Shown here one piece after another: positions 44,684-52,385 of a stretch of DNA of 64,000 nucleotides. The first letter of the stretch is position 1. Each line of letters starts with the position of its first letter. The position numbers and the translations under genes were made by a program. The stretch is from NCBI RefSeq assembly GCF_018326265.1, contig NZ_AP023360.1, forward strand, positions 7,251,001 through 7,315,000, written 5' to 3'. This DNA is from Catellatospora sp. IY07-71 (GTDB lineage: Bacteria > Actinomycetota > Actinomycetes > Mycobacteriales > Micromonosporaceae). A model generated the notes under the pieces. The model saw nothing but the letters and a program-made list of their open reading frames with translations. It searched no databases and was not told the DNA's origin.

Positions 44684-45604
44684 ATGACCGAGGCACGTGT
44701 CAGCGTGTTCACCAGCGACAACGCACGATCCAAGTTCCTGGCGGCCTACGAGCGCGCTCTCGGCCGGGTCTGGCCCGCCGACCACCGCCGCATCGACGTG
44801 CCCACCTCCTTCGGCACCACCCGGGTGTACCGGACCGGACGGCCCGACGGCGTTCCGTTCGTCCTGCTGCCCGGGGCAGGCGGCAACGCGCTCGGATGGC
44901 ACCGGCACGTGCCCCGATGGGGCCAGACCCGGCCCGTCATCGCGATCGACCCGGTCGGCGAGCCCGGATACTCCACCCAGGACAGCCCCTTCACGGACGG
45001 CCGCGACCTCGCCCGCTGGCTCGACGAGGTGCTCGCCGCCCTGGACGTCGACCGCGCGCATCTCGTCGGCTGCTCCTACGGCGGCTGGGTCGCGCTGCAG
45101 CACCAGCTCCACGCACCCGGCCGCGCCGCCACGATCACGCTGCTGGACCCGGCGGGATTCGGCCGGATCACCAAACGGTTCATCGCCTGGGTGGTCGTGG
45201 GCGGGCTCGCCGGGCTCACGCCCCGCCCGCTGCGCCGTCGTGCGGCACGGTGGCTGCGCAACGCCACCCTGCTCGACGACGATCTGATGAGCCTGGCGCT
45301 GGCCTCGACGGGCTTCCGGCGGCGGCTGCCCGCCCCGCCTCCGCTCACCGACGACGAGCTGCGCGCGATCACCGTCCCCACCCTGGCCCTGCTCGGCGGC
45401 CGCAGCCAGATGTACGACGCCGAGCAGGTGGCCGTTCGCATCCGCGCATTGATGCCGGCCGTACGCGCCGACGTCGTCCCTGACGCCGGACACGACCTGC
45501 CGGTGCACAGCCCGGAACTCGTCACGGAGCGGGCAGCCGAGTTCGCGGCGGGTGCCGAGGCCGCGACCCGGACGACCCGCGACGGTCGTACCCATCCGGC
45601 CTGA
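44684..45604 (+). CDS. Alpha/beta-hydrolase
   Basis: A 306-residue alpha/beta-hydrolase. Nucleophile elbow is HLVGCSYGGWVAL (Ser in GCSYGG), oxyanion segment FVLLPGAGGNALGW, acid Asp probably in GRSQMYDAEQ, and His in DAGHDLP. Substrate unknown (ester or lactone cleavage). ATG 44684 after GGAG. It is controlled by the divergent TetR through the palindrome at 44643. Confidence 0.88.
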   Translation: MTEARVSVFTSDNARSKFLAAYERALGRVWPADHRRIDVPTSFGTTRVYRTGRPDGVPFVLLPGAGGNALGWHRHVPRWGQTRPVIAIDPVGEPGYSTQDSPFTDGRDLARWLDEVLAALDVDRAHLVGCSYGGWVALQHQLHAPGRAATITLLDPAGFGRITKRFIAWVVVGGLAGLTPRPLRRRAARWLRNATLLDDDLMSLALASTGFRRRLPAPPPLTDDELRAITVPTLALLGGRSQMYDAEQVAVRIRALMPAVRADVVPDAGHDLPVHSPELVTERAAEFAAGAEAATRTTRDGRTHPA

Positions 45605-46002
45605 CGCGAAGCAGCTCGCCCGACGGCCGACGGTCTGCCAGGAGTGTCCTGCGCTCCGGCGGGATGGCCGCGACAGGTCAGGATCACTCCCGCGCCGTGC
45701 CGCGCGAGCTGAACGGCGGTGCCCTGCCCGATGCCCGAGGCGGCCCCGGGGACGATGACGATCTGCATGACTCGACCTGTCTGTTGGTCGCCGCCGGGGC
45801 TCCACGGGATGCCGCAGCGTCGCGGGCGTACGCGATCGCGAGCACCGGCAGGCCACCGATGCGGTCCGCCAAGGCGTAGTCAGTGCAGACGGCATGAACG
45901 TGCCCGCTGCCGTCCGGCAGCCGGACGTCCTGCCCGGGACCTCAGGGGCACCCGACGAGAGGAACCGCGAATGATCGGAGCCGAGTCGATCGCGGTGGTC
46001 CG
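45605..46002. other. 398-base stretch with decayed minus-strand coding sequence
   Basis: Besides the SDR remnant at 45655-45768, the minus strand from about 45935 to 45770 has a start-less stretch reading QDVRLPDGSGHVHAVCTDY and then ALADRIGGLPVLAIAYARD, which looks like the end of another lost protein. An in-frame TGA precedes it. No intact gene is seen. Confidence 0.4.
45655..45768 (-). pseudogene. Short-chain dehydrogenase N-terminal remnant
   Basis: ATG 45768 opens VIVPGAASGIGQGTAVQLAR, the dinucleotide-binding start of an SDR (T-G-x3-G-x-G, here P-G-A-A-S-G-I-G), and continues through ARHGAGVILTCRGHPAG. After about 38 codons the similarity ends and the frame runs into the antisense of the hydrolase gene. 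The rest of the gene (about 210 codons) is missing, so this is a truncated relic. Confidence 0.75.
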
Positions 46003-46584
46003 ATGACGATTCACGGTCTGCTCCTGCTCCTCGCACCGCCGGCCGTGGGCGTCATCGTCGGCTACGCCTGCGGGGGCCGCCTCGCAGGCCTGCGGAACCT
46101 CCGGCTCGCGGCCCTGTGGCTCCTTTGGCTGGCCGCCGCCGTCCAGGCAGCGCAGTACTACGTGACTCCCCTGCGCCATCCCGCGCTGCTCGCCATCGTG
46201 TTCAGCCTGGTCCTGTGGTGGCTGGCCCTGAACCTGCCCGCATGGCCGCGCGCGATCCGCATCGCCGGCATCGCGATCATCGTGGGCGCGCTCGCCAACG
46301 GGCTGACCATCGCCCTCAACGGCCGCATGCCGTACGAGCCCGCCACCGCCGAAGCAGTCGGCCTGCGGCCGGGCCTCACCACGCCCAAGAACGAACCCGC
46401 CGACGACGCCACCCGGCTCGCGTTCCTCGGCGACACGATCCCGGTCCCGCCGCTGCAGAAGGTCGTCAGTCCCGGCGACCTGCTCATCGGCGCCGGAACC
46501 GTCGCGCTGACGGCGCTCGCGATGCGCCGCCGCCGCGACCAGCCCGATCCGGCACCCCAACCCGCCGAGGGAGGTGACACATGA
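46003..46584 (+). CDS. DUF5317 family membrane protein
   Basis: A 193-residue protein with four predicted membrane helices. The DUF5317 landmarks are seen: CGGRLAGLRNLRLAALWLLW, NGLTIALNGRMPYEP, ATRLAFLGDTIPVPP and VSPGDLLIGAGTVAL. Members are actinobacterial and of unknown role, often next to HD-domain signalling genes. Its stop overlaps the first of three tiny peptide genes (ATGA), so they are co-translated. Confidence 0.85.
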   Translation: MTIHGLLLLLAPPAVGVIVGYACGGRLAGLRNLRLAALWLLWLAAAVQAAQYYVTPLRHPALLAIVFSLVLWWLALNLPAWPRAIRIAGIAIIVGALANGLTIALNGRMPYEPATAEAVGLRPGLTTPKNEPADDATRLAFLGDTIPVPPLQKVVSPGDLLIGAGTVALTALAMRRRRDQPDPAPQPAEGGDT

Positions 46585-46688
46585 CCCTGTCCATCAACTG
46601 GCGCCAGGCCGCCTACGCGATCCTCACGCTGGCCTCGCTGGCCCTGCTGCTCTACACGATCGGCGCCCCGATGACGGAAGGCAGTTAG
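46581..46688 (+). CDS. Micropeptide 1, 35 residues, single hydrophobic helix
   Basis: ATG 46581 sits on the DUF5317 stop (ATGA) with GAGGTG upstream. The peptide has a polar start (MTLSINWRQAAYAIL), a hydrophobic core TLASLALLLYTIGAP and a short tail. The core matches the two peptides that follow. Too short for usual gene finders. Function unknown. Confidence 0.7.
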   Translation: MTLSINWRQAAYAILTLASLALLLYTIGAPMTEGS

Positions 46689-46696
46689 GAGCCGGC

Positions 46697-46780
46697 ATGA
46701 AAGTCCGCATCCTCGTGGCGCTCTTGTCACTGGCCACACTGCTCTACACGGTAGGCGCACCCCACGAGCACGGAGGCTGA
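46697..46780 (+). CDS. Micropeptide 2, 27 residues
   Basis: ATG 46697, 8 bases after the previous stop, with AGGAG overlapping that stop (46687-46691). Basic start MKVR, hydrophobic SLATLLYTVGAP, then a His/Gly tail ending HEHGG. It shares the core SLATLLYT and terminal GG with micropeptide 3. Confidence 0.7.
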   Translation: MKVRILVALLSLATLLYTVGAPHEHGG

Positions 46781-46782
46781 TC

Positions 46783-46866
46783 ATGCGCATCCGCGTCACG
46801 CTGGCAGTCGTCTCGCTGGCCACGCTGCTGTACACGATCGGCGCCCCGTACAACCACGGCGGCTGA
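46783..46866 (+). CDS. Micropeptide 3, 27 residues
   Basis: ATG 46783, two bases after the previous stop; GGAGG lies 6 bases upstream inside the preceding gene. Basic start MRIR, core SLATLLYTIGAP, tail NHGG. Nearly superposable on micropeptide 2 at both ends, so the two are tandem duplicates kept under coding constraint. Confidence 0.7.
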   Translation: MRIRVTLAVVSLATLLYTIGAPYNHGG

Positions 46867-46886
46867 TCTCTCATCCGCCCGATACG

Positions 46887-46918
46887 CGGTGCGGGCAGCG
46901 ATGTCGCGGCCCGCACCG
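46887..46918 (+). terminator. 10-bp hairpin ending the DUF5317/micropeptide operon
   Basis: CGGTGCGGGC (46887-46896) and GCCCGCACCG (46909-46918) pair perfectly around a 12-base loop, 20 bases past the last micropeptide stop. Confidence 0.75.
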
Positions 46919-46975
46919 CCCCGAGGGCGTACAAAGCAGAACTTGCCCTGGTCCTCGTCGGTGAACGGCGGGCGA

Positions 46976-47674
46976 TCACTCGATGTCAGGCAGTTCCAGC
47001 AGGCGGCCGAGTTCACTCTTTCCACTGGGGGTGATTCTCACGGCTCTGCCGGATCCCACCCTCACCACCCATCGGTTGTCGAGCAGTCGCCGGCAGAGCT
47101 CGGCTCCGGCAGTGCCGGCCAGGTGCTGGCGGCGTTCCGTCCAGTCGAGGCAGCCGCGTGCCAGCGGCCGCCTGCTCTCGCGCAGCTCGGCCGGATCCAG
47201 TCCAAGCTCGTCGGTGAGCCAGGTCAGCCCGGTCGGGGTGAGGGCGAAGCCGCCGGTCTGGTCGAGCAAGCCCGCCGCTGTCATCGCGTCGGTCAGCGCG
47301 ACGCCGAGCCGCCCGGCGAGGTGGTCGTAGCAGGTGCGGCCCCGTCGCAGGGCGGCGCTGGCGGTCGCCTCCCGCAACCCGCGGACCGGGGTCCGGCTGG
47401 GACCGGTGTGGGCAGCCAGGTCTTCGATCAGCTGCGCGACAGCCGGACCCGCGAGCTGGACATACCGATGGCGGCCCTGGCGCCGCTCCACGAGGAGGCC
47501 GCCGCTGATCAGACGGTGCAGGTGCTCGGTCGCCGTGGAGGGAGCGACTCCCGCGTGGGCTGCGAGTTCGCCTGCGGTCCAGGCTCGGCCGTCGAGCAGA
47601 GCGAGGCAGATGGCAGCTCGCGTCTGGTCGGCGAGCAGGGCCGCGAGCGAGGCCAGCTCCGAGGCGGAGTTCAT
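46976..47674 (-). CDS. ArsR-family transcriptional regulator
   Basis: A 232-residue protein. The winged helix is seen in LASLAALLADQTRAAICLALL, WTAGELAAHAGVAPSTATEHL and ISGGLLVERRQGRHRYVQL, as in larger ArsR proteins with a C-terminal regulatory domain (GFALTPTGLTWLTDELG). ATG 47674. It is divergent from a P450-like/PEP-mutase-like pair by 63 bases, so it likely represses that operon. Confidence 0.85.
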   Translation of the reverse strand: MNSASELASLAALLADQTRAAICLALLDGRAWTAGELAAHAGVAPSTATEHLHRLISGGLLVERRQGRHRYVQLAGPAVAQLIEDLAAHTGPSRTPVRGLREATASAALRRGRTCYDHLAGRLGVALTDAMTAAGLLDQTGGFALTPTGLTWLTDELGLDPAELRESRRPLARGCLDWTERRQHLAGTAGAELCRRLLDNRWVVRVGSGRAVRITPSGKSELGRLLELPDIE

Positions 47675-47737
47675 GCTCCCATTGTGGGCGGGCTCGTTTC
47701 GGCGGGCACCGAACCGTCGCGGCCCTAGCGTGACCGT

Positions 47738-48415
47738 ATGCAGCAGATCCGCGGCCGTGATGCCGCACTCGCCGTGCTGAACGACCCCCTCTTCGTGGTG
47801 CCGCCCGTGCCGCCGGCACCGGCCGGGGTGGCGTGGCTGCGCGCCACCGTCGGCCGCTTCTGCAACGGTCCGGTGCACGAGCGGCGGCGGGCCTTGTCGA
47901 TCGCGATCCTCGCGGCGATCCCGCTGGACGCGCTGCGGAGCAGCACTTCGGTGCACCCGGTGCAGGCCCTGGCACGGGCCATGGGCATCGAGGAGCACAT
48001 CGTCGAGCTCGTGCGGGACGTGGCGCAGGCATACCAGCCCGGCACCGGCGACGTAGCGCGCGCCGACACTGCGGTCGGCAAGCTGGTCGTGATCTTCGGC
48101 GGCGGGTACGACGAACAGACCGCGGCCCGCATCGGCGTGCTGGTGCAGGCGTGTGAGCCGACCGTGGCCCTGATCGAAAGGGCCCGGCAGCGCCCTGTCG
48201 AGGACGTGCTGCGGGACGATCCGCCGGTGCCCGCGACCAGACGGTGCGCCCGCGCTTCGACGACGGTCGGCGAGATCAGAGTCCACGCGGGTGAGGTGGT
48301 GCAGGTGCGGCTGGCGGGCGAGCTGGCGTTCGGTGCCGGTCCGCGTCGCTGCCCCGGCCGTGACCACGCCTTGGCCCTCGTGGCGGCGAGCCGGCTCGAG
48401 GGAGGTGCGGCATGA
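47738..48415 (+). CDS. Short cytochrome P450-like protein
   Basis: A 225-residue protein, half the usual P450 length. The C-terminus carries a heme-binding-like loop FGAGPRRCPGRDHAL with the cysteine in place, and RRCARASTTVGEIRVHAGE resembles the beta-sheet before it. The I-helix oxygen-activating motif (A/G-G-x-x-T) and the E-x-x-R helix are not evident. It may be a degenerate P450 with a different role. It overlaps (ATGA) a PEP-mutase-like gene and is opposite ArsR; such trios are seen in other actinobacteria. Confidence 0.65.
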   Translation: MQQIRGRDAALAVLNDPLFVVPPVPPAPAGVAWLRATVGRFCNGPVHERRRALSIAILAAIPLDALRSSTSVHPVQALARAMGIEEHIVELVRDVAQAYQPGTGDVARADTAVGKLVVIFGGGYDEQTAARIGVLVQACEPTVALIERARQRPVEDVLRDDPPVPATRRCARASTTVGEIRVHAGEVVQVRLAGELAFGAGPRRCPGRDHALALVAASRLEGGAA

Positions 48416-49158
48416 GGGACTTCGCCGCCCTGCACCGCGCCGGTGACCCGCTCGTGCTGCCGAACGTGTGGGACGTCGCGTCGGCGCGGCACCTGGCCGC
48501 GGCCGGTTTCACCGCCCTCGGCACGACCAGCCTCGGTATCGCTGCGGCGAACGGTCTGCCCGACGGGCAGGGTGCCATCTGCGCCGAGACGGTACGCCTG
48601 ATCGCCGCCCTGGCGCCGCTGCCGGTGTGCCTCACCGCCGACATCGAGACCGGATCGGTCGAGGCCGCGGCCGCGGTGGCCGAAGCCGGGGCCGCGGGCG
48701 TCAACATGGAGGACGCCATGGGTCCGGCGGCGGCGCACGCCGCGCTGATCCGGGCGGTGAAACGGCAGGTGCCGGGGTTGTTCGTCAACGCCCGCACCGA
48801 CACCTACTGGCAGCGGCCGGGTGATCTGGCGGAGACGCTGGCCCGGGTGCGGCTCTACGCCGAGGCCGGCGCCGACGGGGTGTTCGTCCCCGGGCTGTCG
48901 GACCCGGGGGACATCGCCGCGGTCGTGGCGGCGGTCGACATCCCGGTCAACGTACTGTTCCTGCCTGATCGGCACACCGTCGCCGCGCTGACCGACCTCG
49001 GCGTGCGGCGGATCAGCACCGGCTCGCTGCTGTTCCGTGCCGCGCTGGCAGCGTCGGTGCAGACCGCCACCGCCGTCCGGGACGGCCTTCCGATAGCGGC
49101 GGACCTTCCCTCATACGCACAGGTCGACGCCGGAAGCCAGGCTACGGGCGACAGCTGA
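48412..49158 (+). CDS. Isocitrate lyase/PEP mutase family protein
   Basis: A 248-residue TIM-barrel protein. Family segments are LPNVWDVASARHLAAAGFTALGTTS, CLTADIETGSVEAAAAVAEAG, GVNMEDAMG and FVNARTDTYW, with the metal-binding Asp/Glu residues in DIE and MED. The lid cysteine motif of true isocitrate lyase (KKCGH) is absent, so C-C or C-P lyase/carboxyphosphonate-type chemistry is likelier. Co-transcribed with the P450-like gene. Confidence 0.85.
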   Translation: MRDFAALHRAGDPLVLPNVWDVASARHLAAAGFTALGTTSLGIAAANGLPDGQGAICAETVRLIAALAPLPVCLTADIETGSVEAAAAVAEAGAAGVNMEDAMGPAAAHAALIRAVKRQVPGLFVNARTDTYWQRPGDLAETLARVRLYAEAGADGVFVPGLSDPGDIAAVVAAVDIPVNVLFLPDRHTVAALTDLGVRRISTGSLLFRAALAASVQTATAVRDGLPIAADLPSYAQVDAGSQATGDS

Positions 49159-49201
49159 CCGCGATGGAGTCATGCGAATCTGCTGGAGGGCGGATGATCG
49201 G

Positions 49202-49834
49202 TCAGGGGGTGGCCGCGGCTTTGACCGCGGCGCCCTCGATGACGACCTCCAGGCAGTCGCGGAACAGGTCGTCCACGGTGCGGCCGGGTTGGAAGTACTC
49301 GGTGACCGCGGCGACCACGGTCGGGTGCTGCCGGGTGAACGTGTCCAGATCGAAGTGTTCGAGCGCGTCCGGGTCCGGGCGGGGGGCCTGCTCTTCGAGG
49401 ACGTGGCCGACCGTGAAGCGCTCGACGGTCAGGACGATCACGCGGGCCTGGCGCAACGGGATGCCGCGGGCGACCAGGGTGCTCATCGCGAGTTCGGAGA
49501 CGGCTGCCATGTTGCGGGAGAGCTGGGAGGCCGAGACGACCCGGGCGCCGTCCTTGTGGGCGAGCAGCGCTCGGCGCAGCCGCTCGGCCAGGCCGCTCAA
49601 CCAGTCCTGCCAGGGCTGATCGGGCTGGGGCGGGGTCATGTCGCCGAACTCCTGGTCGAGTATCGCGTCGGCGATCGCGGTGAGCAGGGCCGCTTTGTTG
49701 GGCAGGTGCCAGTAGAGGGTCGGCGATTGCACGCCCAGCCGCGCGGCGAGTCTGCGGGTCGTCACGCCGTCGAGGCCCTCGGCATCCAGCAGGGCGACGG
49801 CCTCGGTGACGATCCGCTGTCGGTCTAGCGCCAA
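49202..49834 (-). CDS. Tet-repressor-like TetR protein
   Basis: About 210 residues. HTH IVTEAVALLDAEGLDGVTTRRLAARLGVQSPTLYWHLPNKAAL-type, followed by a TetR C-terminal (TetR_C_1) domain with QLSRNMAAVSEL and HVLEEQAPRPD. The start is TTG 49834, preceded by GGGAGGT at 6 bases; the longer GTG at 49855 overlaps the operator. Its divergent partner region carries a perfect Tn10-like tetO, so it probably binds tetracycline-like ligands or a related metabolite. Confidence 0.85.
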   Translation of the reverse strand: MALDRQRIVTEAVALLDAEGLDGVTTRRLAARLGVQSPTLYWHLPNKAALLTAIADAILDQEFGDMTPPQPDQPWQDWLSGLAERLRRALLAHKDGARVVSASQLSRNMAAVSELAMSTLVARGIPLRQARVIVLTVERFTVGHVLEEQAPRPDPDALEHFDLDTFTRQHPTVVAAVTEYFQPGRTVDDLFRDCLEVVIEGAAVKAAATP

Positions 49835-49853
49835 CTCGGTACCTCCCGTCGGC

Positions 49854-49892
49854 ACTCTATCAGTGCTAGGGTTTCTCTATCACTGATAGAGA
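49854..49892. promoter_or_regulatory. tandem tetO-like operators
   Basis: TCTCTATCACTGATAGAGA (49874-49892) is a perfect 19-bp palindrome matching the TetR operator consensus (CTATCA-n-TGATAG). A second, imperfect copy spans 49854-49872 with two mismatched pairs. The pair lies between the TetR gene and the small gene at 49904, as in the classic tetR/tetA divergent arrangement. Confidence 0.85.
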
Positions 49893-49903
49893 AGGAGCTG
49901 AAG

Positions 49904-50155
49904 ATGGCGAAGGAGCACTCGCCGGGCGGCCTGCTGCACCGGGCGACGCACCGCATTCCCGGAGTTCCCGCCCATGCCGAGCGGCCGGCCGGGCACCAGG
50001 GGGCGAAGGTCCACGGCCACGCGCATCGCGTCGGCGGCGTCGTGGCTCACCCCTCGCTGCACCGCAGGTGGAATCACTCCCCTGCCCGGCCTCCCCGGTT
50101 CATGCAGGCCTGGCAGCGCCGGATCGCGGCGTTGTTCGGCCTGCAGCTGCGATGA
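49904..50155 (+). CDS. Small His/Arg-rich protein under tetO control
   Basis: An 83-residue basic protein (GGLLHRATHRIPGVPAHAE, ending WQRRIAALFGLQLR). AAGGAG lies 6 bases before the ATG, immediately after the tetO. It has nine histidines but no membrane helix and is unlike tetracycline efflux pumps or FAD monooxygenases that such operators usually control. It could be a novel small protein, or what is left of a lost resistance gene. Confidence 0.5.
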   Translation: MAKEHSPGGLLHRATHRIPGVPAHAERPAGHQGAKVHGHAHRVGGVVAHPSLHRRWNHSPARPPRFMQAWQRRIAALFGLQLR

Positions 50156-50236
50156 AGGAGGCGCCGCTGCACCAGCCGACGGCACCTCCCCACCAGGGCT
50201 TCCCCCAGGCGCGGCGGCTGGAGGGCCTCCGGCCGG

Positions 50237-51160
50237 TCACCCGAGCAGCGCTTCGAGCTCCGGAAGCCGGCCGAACAGGTCGGGCAGGCCGCGCAGGCCG
50301 TTGCGTACGGACTCGTGCGACAGGGCGAGGTCAGGGCCGGTGCTCGCCTCGACACCGGCGAGGCAGCGGAGGATGTTCCACCTCGTGTGCCCCAGCCAGC
50401 CGCCGATCATGAATATGAACCAGCTCGGACCCCACGGCGGCAGCGCTCCGCCCGCCGCGGCATAGCCCTCGCGGACCGCGTGGAAGACGGCGGGCCGGAC
50501 GTCGTCGAAGCCAGGTCCTTTCGCGATGCTCAGCGCTGTCGAGCCCAGCTCACCGGACAGGTCGAGCATCCCCGAGAGCTCCCAGTCGAGCAGCACCGGC
50601 CGGCCCTGCCGAGCGAGCAGGTTCCACGGCTGGATGTCCCGATGGGTCAGCACGGCGGGACCTGGCCGCTCGCAGGCGTCGATGAAATGGGCAATCGCGA
50701 GGAACGTCTCGACCTGAGAGGCGAGTTCGCCGGCCCAAGGCTGCCCGGTCGCCGCCGCCCGCGCGGCGAGCTCGGGCCAGTCCCGCGCCGCCGGCTCCTC
50801 GATCGGCACACGGGTCCACGCGACGTCGAGCGCGTGGAGGCGCGCGAGGATCTCCCCGACCTCGTACGCGTACGCCACCGACACCGGTGCCTCGGGCACG
50901 GTCTCTCCCTCGACCCATCGGTGAACGAGCGTGCCGTGGCCGGCCGAGATCGGCTCCGGCATCGGGATACCGGCCGCGAAGGCCGCTCGCTCGAACCGGA
51001 ACACGTCCTCGACGCGATAGGTCCAGCGGCGGTCGGCGAGGTTCAGCTCCTTCACCGCGAACGACCCCTGCTCCGTGTCGAGCCGGTACATCCGGTTCGC
51101 GAACCCGCCGTGAACGCGGATCATCGGCCCGAGCGGCGCCCCGAGACGCGAAAGATCCAC
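50237..51160 (-). CDS. APH/choline-kinase-like phosphotransferase
   Basis: A 307-residue protein. N-terminal Gly-rich strand (VHGGFANRMYRLDTEQGSF), lysine in FAVKEL, catalytic loop VLTHRDIQPWNLLA (His-x-Asp-x4-Asn) and metal Asp in VLLDWELSGM. The long C-terminal part contains Trp-rich segments (GPSWFIFMIGGWLGHTRW) typical of homoserine-kinase-II/spectinomycin-type members. Substrate unknown. Confidence 0.85.
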   Translation of the reverse strand: MDLSRLGAPLGPMIRVHGGFANRMYRLDTEQGSFAVKELNLADRRWTYRVEDVFRFERAAFAAGIPMPEPISAGHGTLVHRWVEGETVPEAPVSVAYAYEVGEILARLHALDVAWTRVPIEEPAARDWPELAARAAATGQPWAGELASQVETFLAIAHFIDACERPGPAVLTHRDIQPWNLLARQGRPVLLDWELSGMLDLSGELGSTALSIAKGPGFDDVRPAVFHAVREGYAAAGGALPPWGPSWFIFMIGGWLGHTRWNILRCLAGVEASTGPDLALSHESVRNGLRGLPDLFGRLPELEALLG

Positions 51161-51294
51161 CCACGAATTCTAAGGACCGGTGAGGCCCACCCTTATGCCG
51201 GGCACAGGCGTTCCCGCGCTGTCCGGTTGCGCCGGAACGGGCCGTCGAGTAGTTTTCCGGGCACGCCAGCGCGAGCCGAAGGGAGGTCAGAACC

Positions 51295-51345
51295 GTGTCC
51301 GATGTTCTGCGCCCCTTCCGCGGCCCGGCGTACTCGCGGATCTGA
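51295..51345 (+). CDS. Possible leader peptide, 16 residues, ahead of the acetyltransferase
   Basis: GTG 51295 after GAAGGGAGGT opens MSDVLRPFRGPAYSRI and stops at TGA 51343-51345, 32 bases before the GNAT start. The good ribosome site suggests that it is translated. It could set downstream expression by attenuation, or it may be coincidental. Confidence 0.4.
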   Translation: MSDVLRPFRGPAYSRI

Positions 51346-51377
51346 ACCGGGGCGTACGCCTTCCGGAGGATCAACCG

Positions 51378-52265
51378 ATGACCGATCTGGTCGTGCGCCC
51401 GCTTGCCGCGGGCGAGGAAAACCTGTTCGACTCCATGCCCGATCCACTGCCCCAGCTGCGGCAGGTCGCCTACACCGACGGGCTCGCCGGCGGCGGCTAC
51501 CGCCCCGAACGCACCTGGGTGGCGCTGCGCGGCGGCCGGGTCGTCGCCCGCGCCGCCTGGGTCCTGCCGCCCGGCGCCATCGGCGAACCGTGGCTCGAGC
51601 GCTTCGACCTGGCCGCCGAACCCGAGGCCGGGGCCACCTTGCTGCGCGCCGCCCACGAGGCACTCGGCGGCCCCCGGCGGTACTACGCCGGACTGCCCGC
51701 CCACTGGCGGCACCGGGCCGAGGTGCTGGCCGTCGCCGAGGCGCCGATGGCGGCCGCCCGCCTCGCCGGCCTCGTCGAGCAGGGCGAGCGGCTGCGCCTC
51801 ACCTGGACGGGCGCCCCGCTGCCCGCGTTCTCCGGGCGGTACACCTTCCGCCCCGCCGCCGACCACGCCGAGATCAACGACCTGGTCGCCCGGATCGCCC
51901 GCCCGGACGTGCTGACCGGCCGGGAGGTCGCGCTGGCGGTCCGCGGCGTGGACCTCGCCACCGACCCGCTGGCCTGGCTCAACAGCCCGGCCGGAGCCTG
52001 GCGGATCGCGCTGCGGGCCGGTGAGCCCGTCGGCCTGGTGGGGACGGCGGGCGACGCCTGCTACCCGCTCATCGCGTACCTCGGCCTGCTCGACGAGGCG
52101 GTGCGGGCGGAACTGCTGGCCGAGGCGGTGCGGGTGCTGGCCGAGGGTGGTGCCCGGGAGGTCGTGGCCGATGCGGACGCCCACCGCGTCGCGACCGTGG
52201 CGGAGCTGGAACGCACCGGCTTCCGGCAGGTGCGGTCCCGGATCGTGTTCGCCCCGGGCGCCTAG
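51378..52265 (+). CDS. GNAT-fold N-acetyltransferase
   Basis: A 295-residue protein from ATG 51378 (GGAGGA). It has two GNAT-like halves: DLVVRPLAAGEENLFDSMPD to RYYAGLPAHWRHRAEVLA, and then LTGREVALAVRGVD to VREVVADADAHRVATVAELERTGF-like end with the usual final beta-strand (RQVRSRIVF). The acetyl-CoA loop (Q/R-x2-G-x-G/A) is not clear. A small-molecule or protein acetylation role is likely. A strong stem-loop follows. Confidence 0.75.
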   Translation: MTDLVVRPLAAGEENLFDSMPDPLPQLRQVAYTDGLAGGGYRPERTWVALRGGRVVARAAWVLPPGAIGEPWLERFDLAAEPEAGATLLRAAHEALGGPRRYYAGLPAHWRHRAEVLAVAEAPMAAARLAGLVEQGERLRLTWTGAPLPAFSGRYTFRPAADHAEINDLVARIARPDVLTGREVALAVRGVDLATDPLAWLNSPAGAWRIALRAGEPVGLVGTAGDACYPLIAYLGLLDEAVRAELLAEAVRVLAEGGAREVVADADAHRVATVAELERTGFRQVRSRIVFAPGA

Positions 52266-52270
52266 CGAGG

Positions 52271-52318
52271 CGAAGGGCACCTTGTTCGGCGCTCCACGGC
52301 CGCACAAGGTGCCCTTCG
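52271..52318. terminator. 15-bp stem-loop between convergent genes
   Basis: CGAAGGGCACCTTGT (52271-52285) and ACAAGGTGCCCTTCG (52304-52318) pair perfectly around an 18-base loop. Convergent GNAT and PAP2 genes flank it, so it can terminate both. Confidence 0.8.
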
Positions 52319-52385
52319 GCCGACTGAACGTCGGCCCCGGGCGATCAGCTCCGCCGCGAACCAGTCCATGTATGAACAGTGCTTC

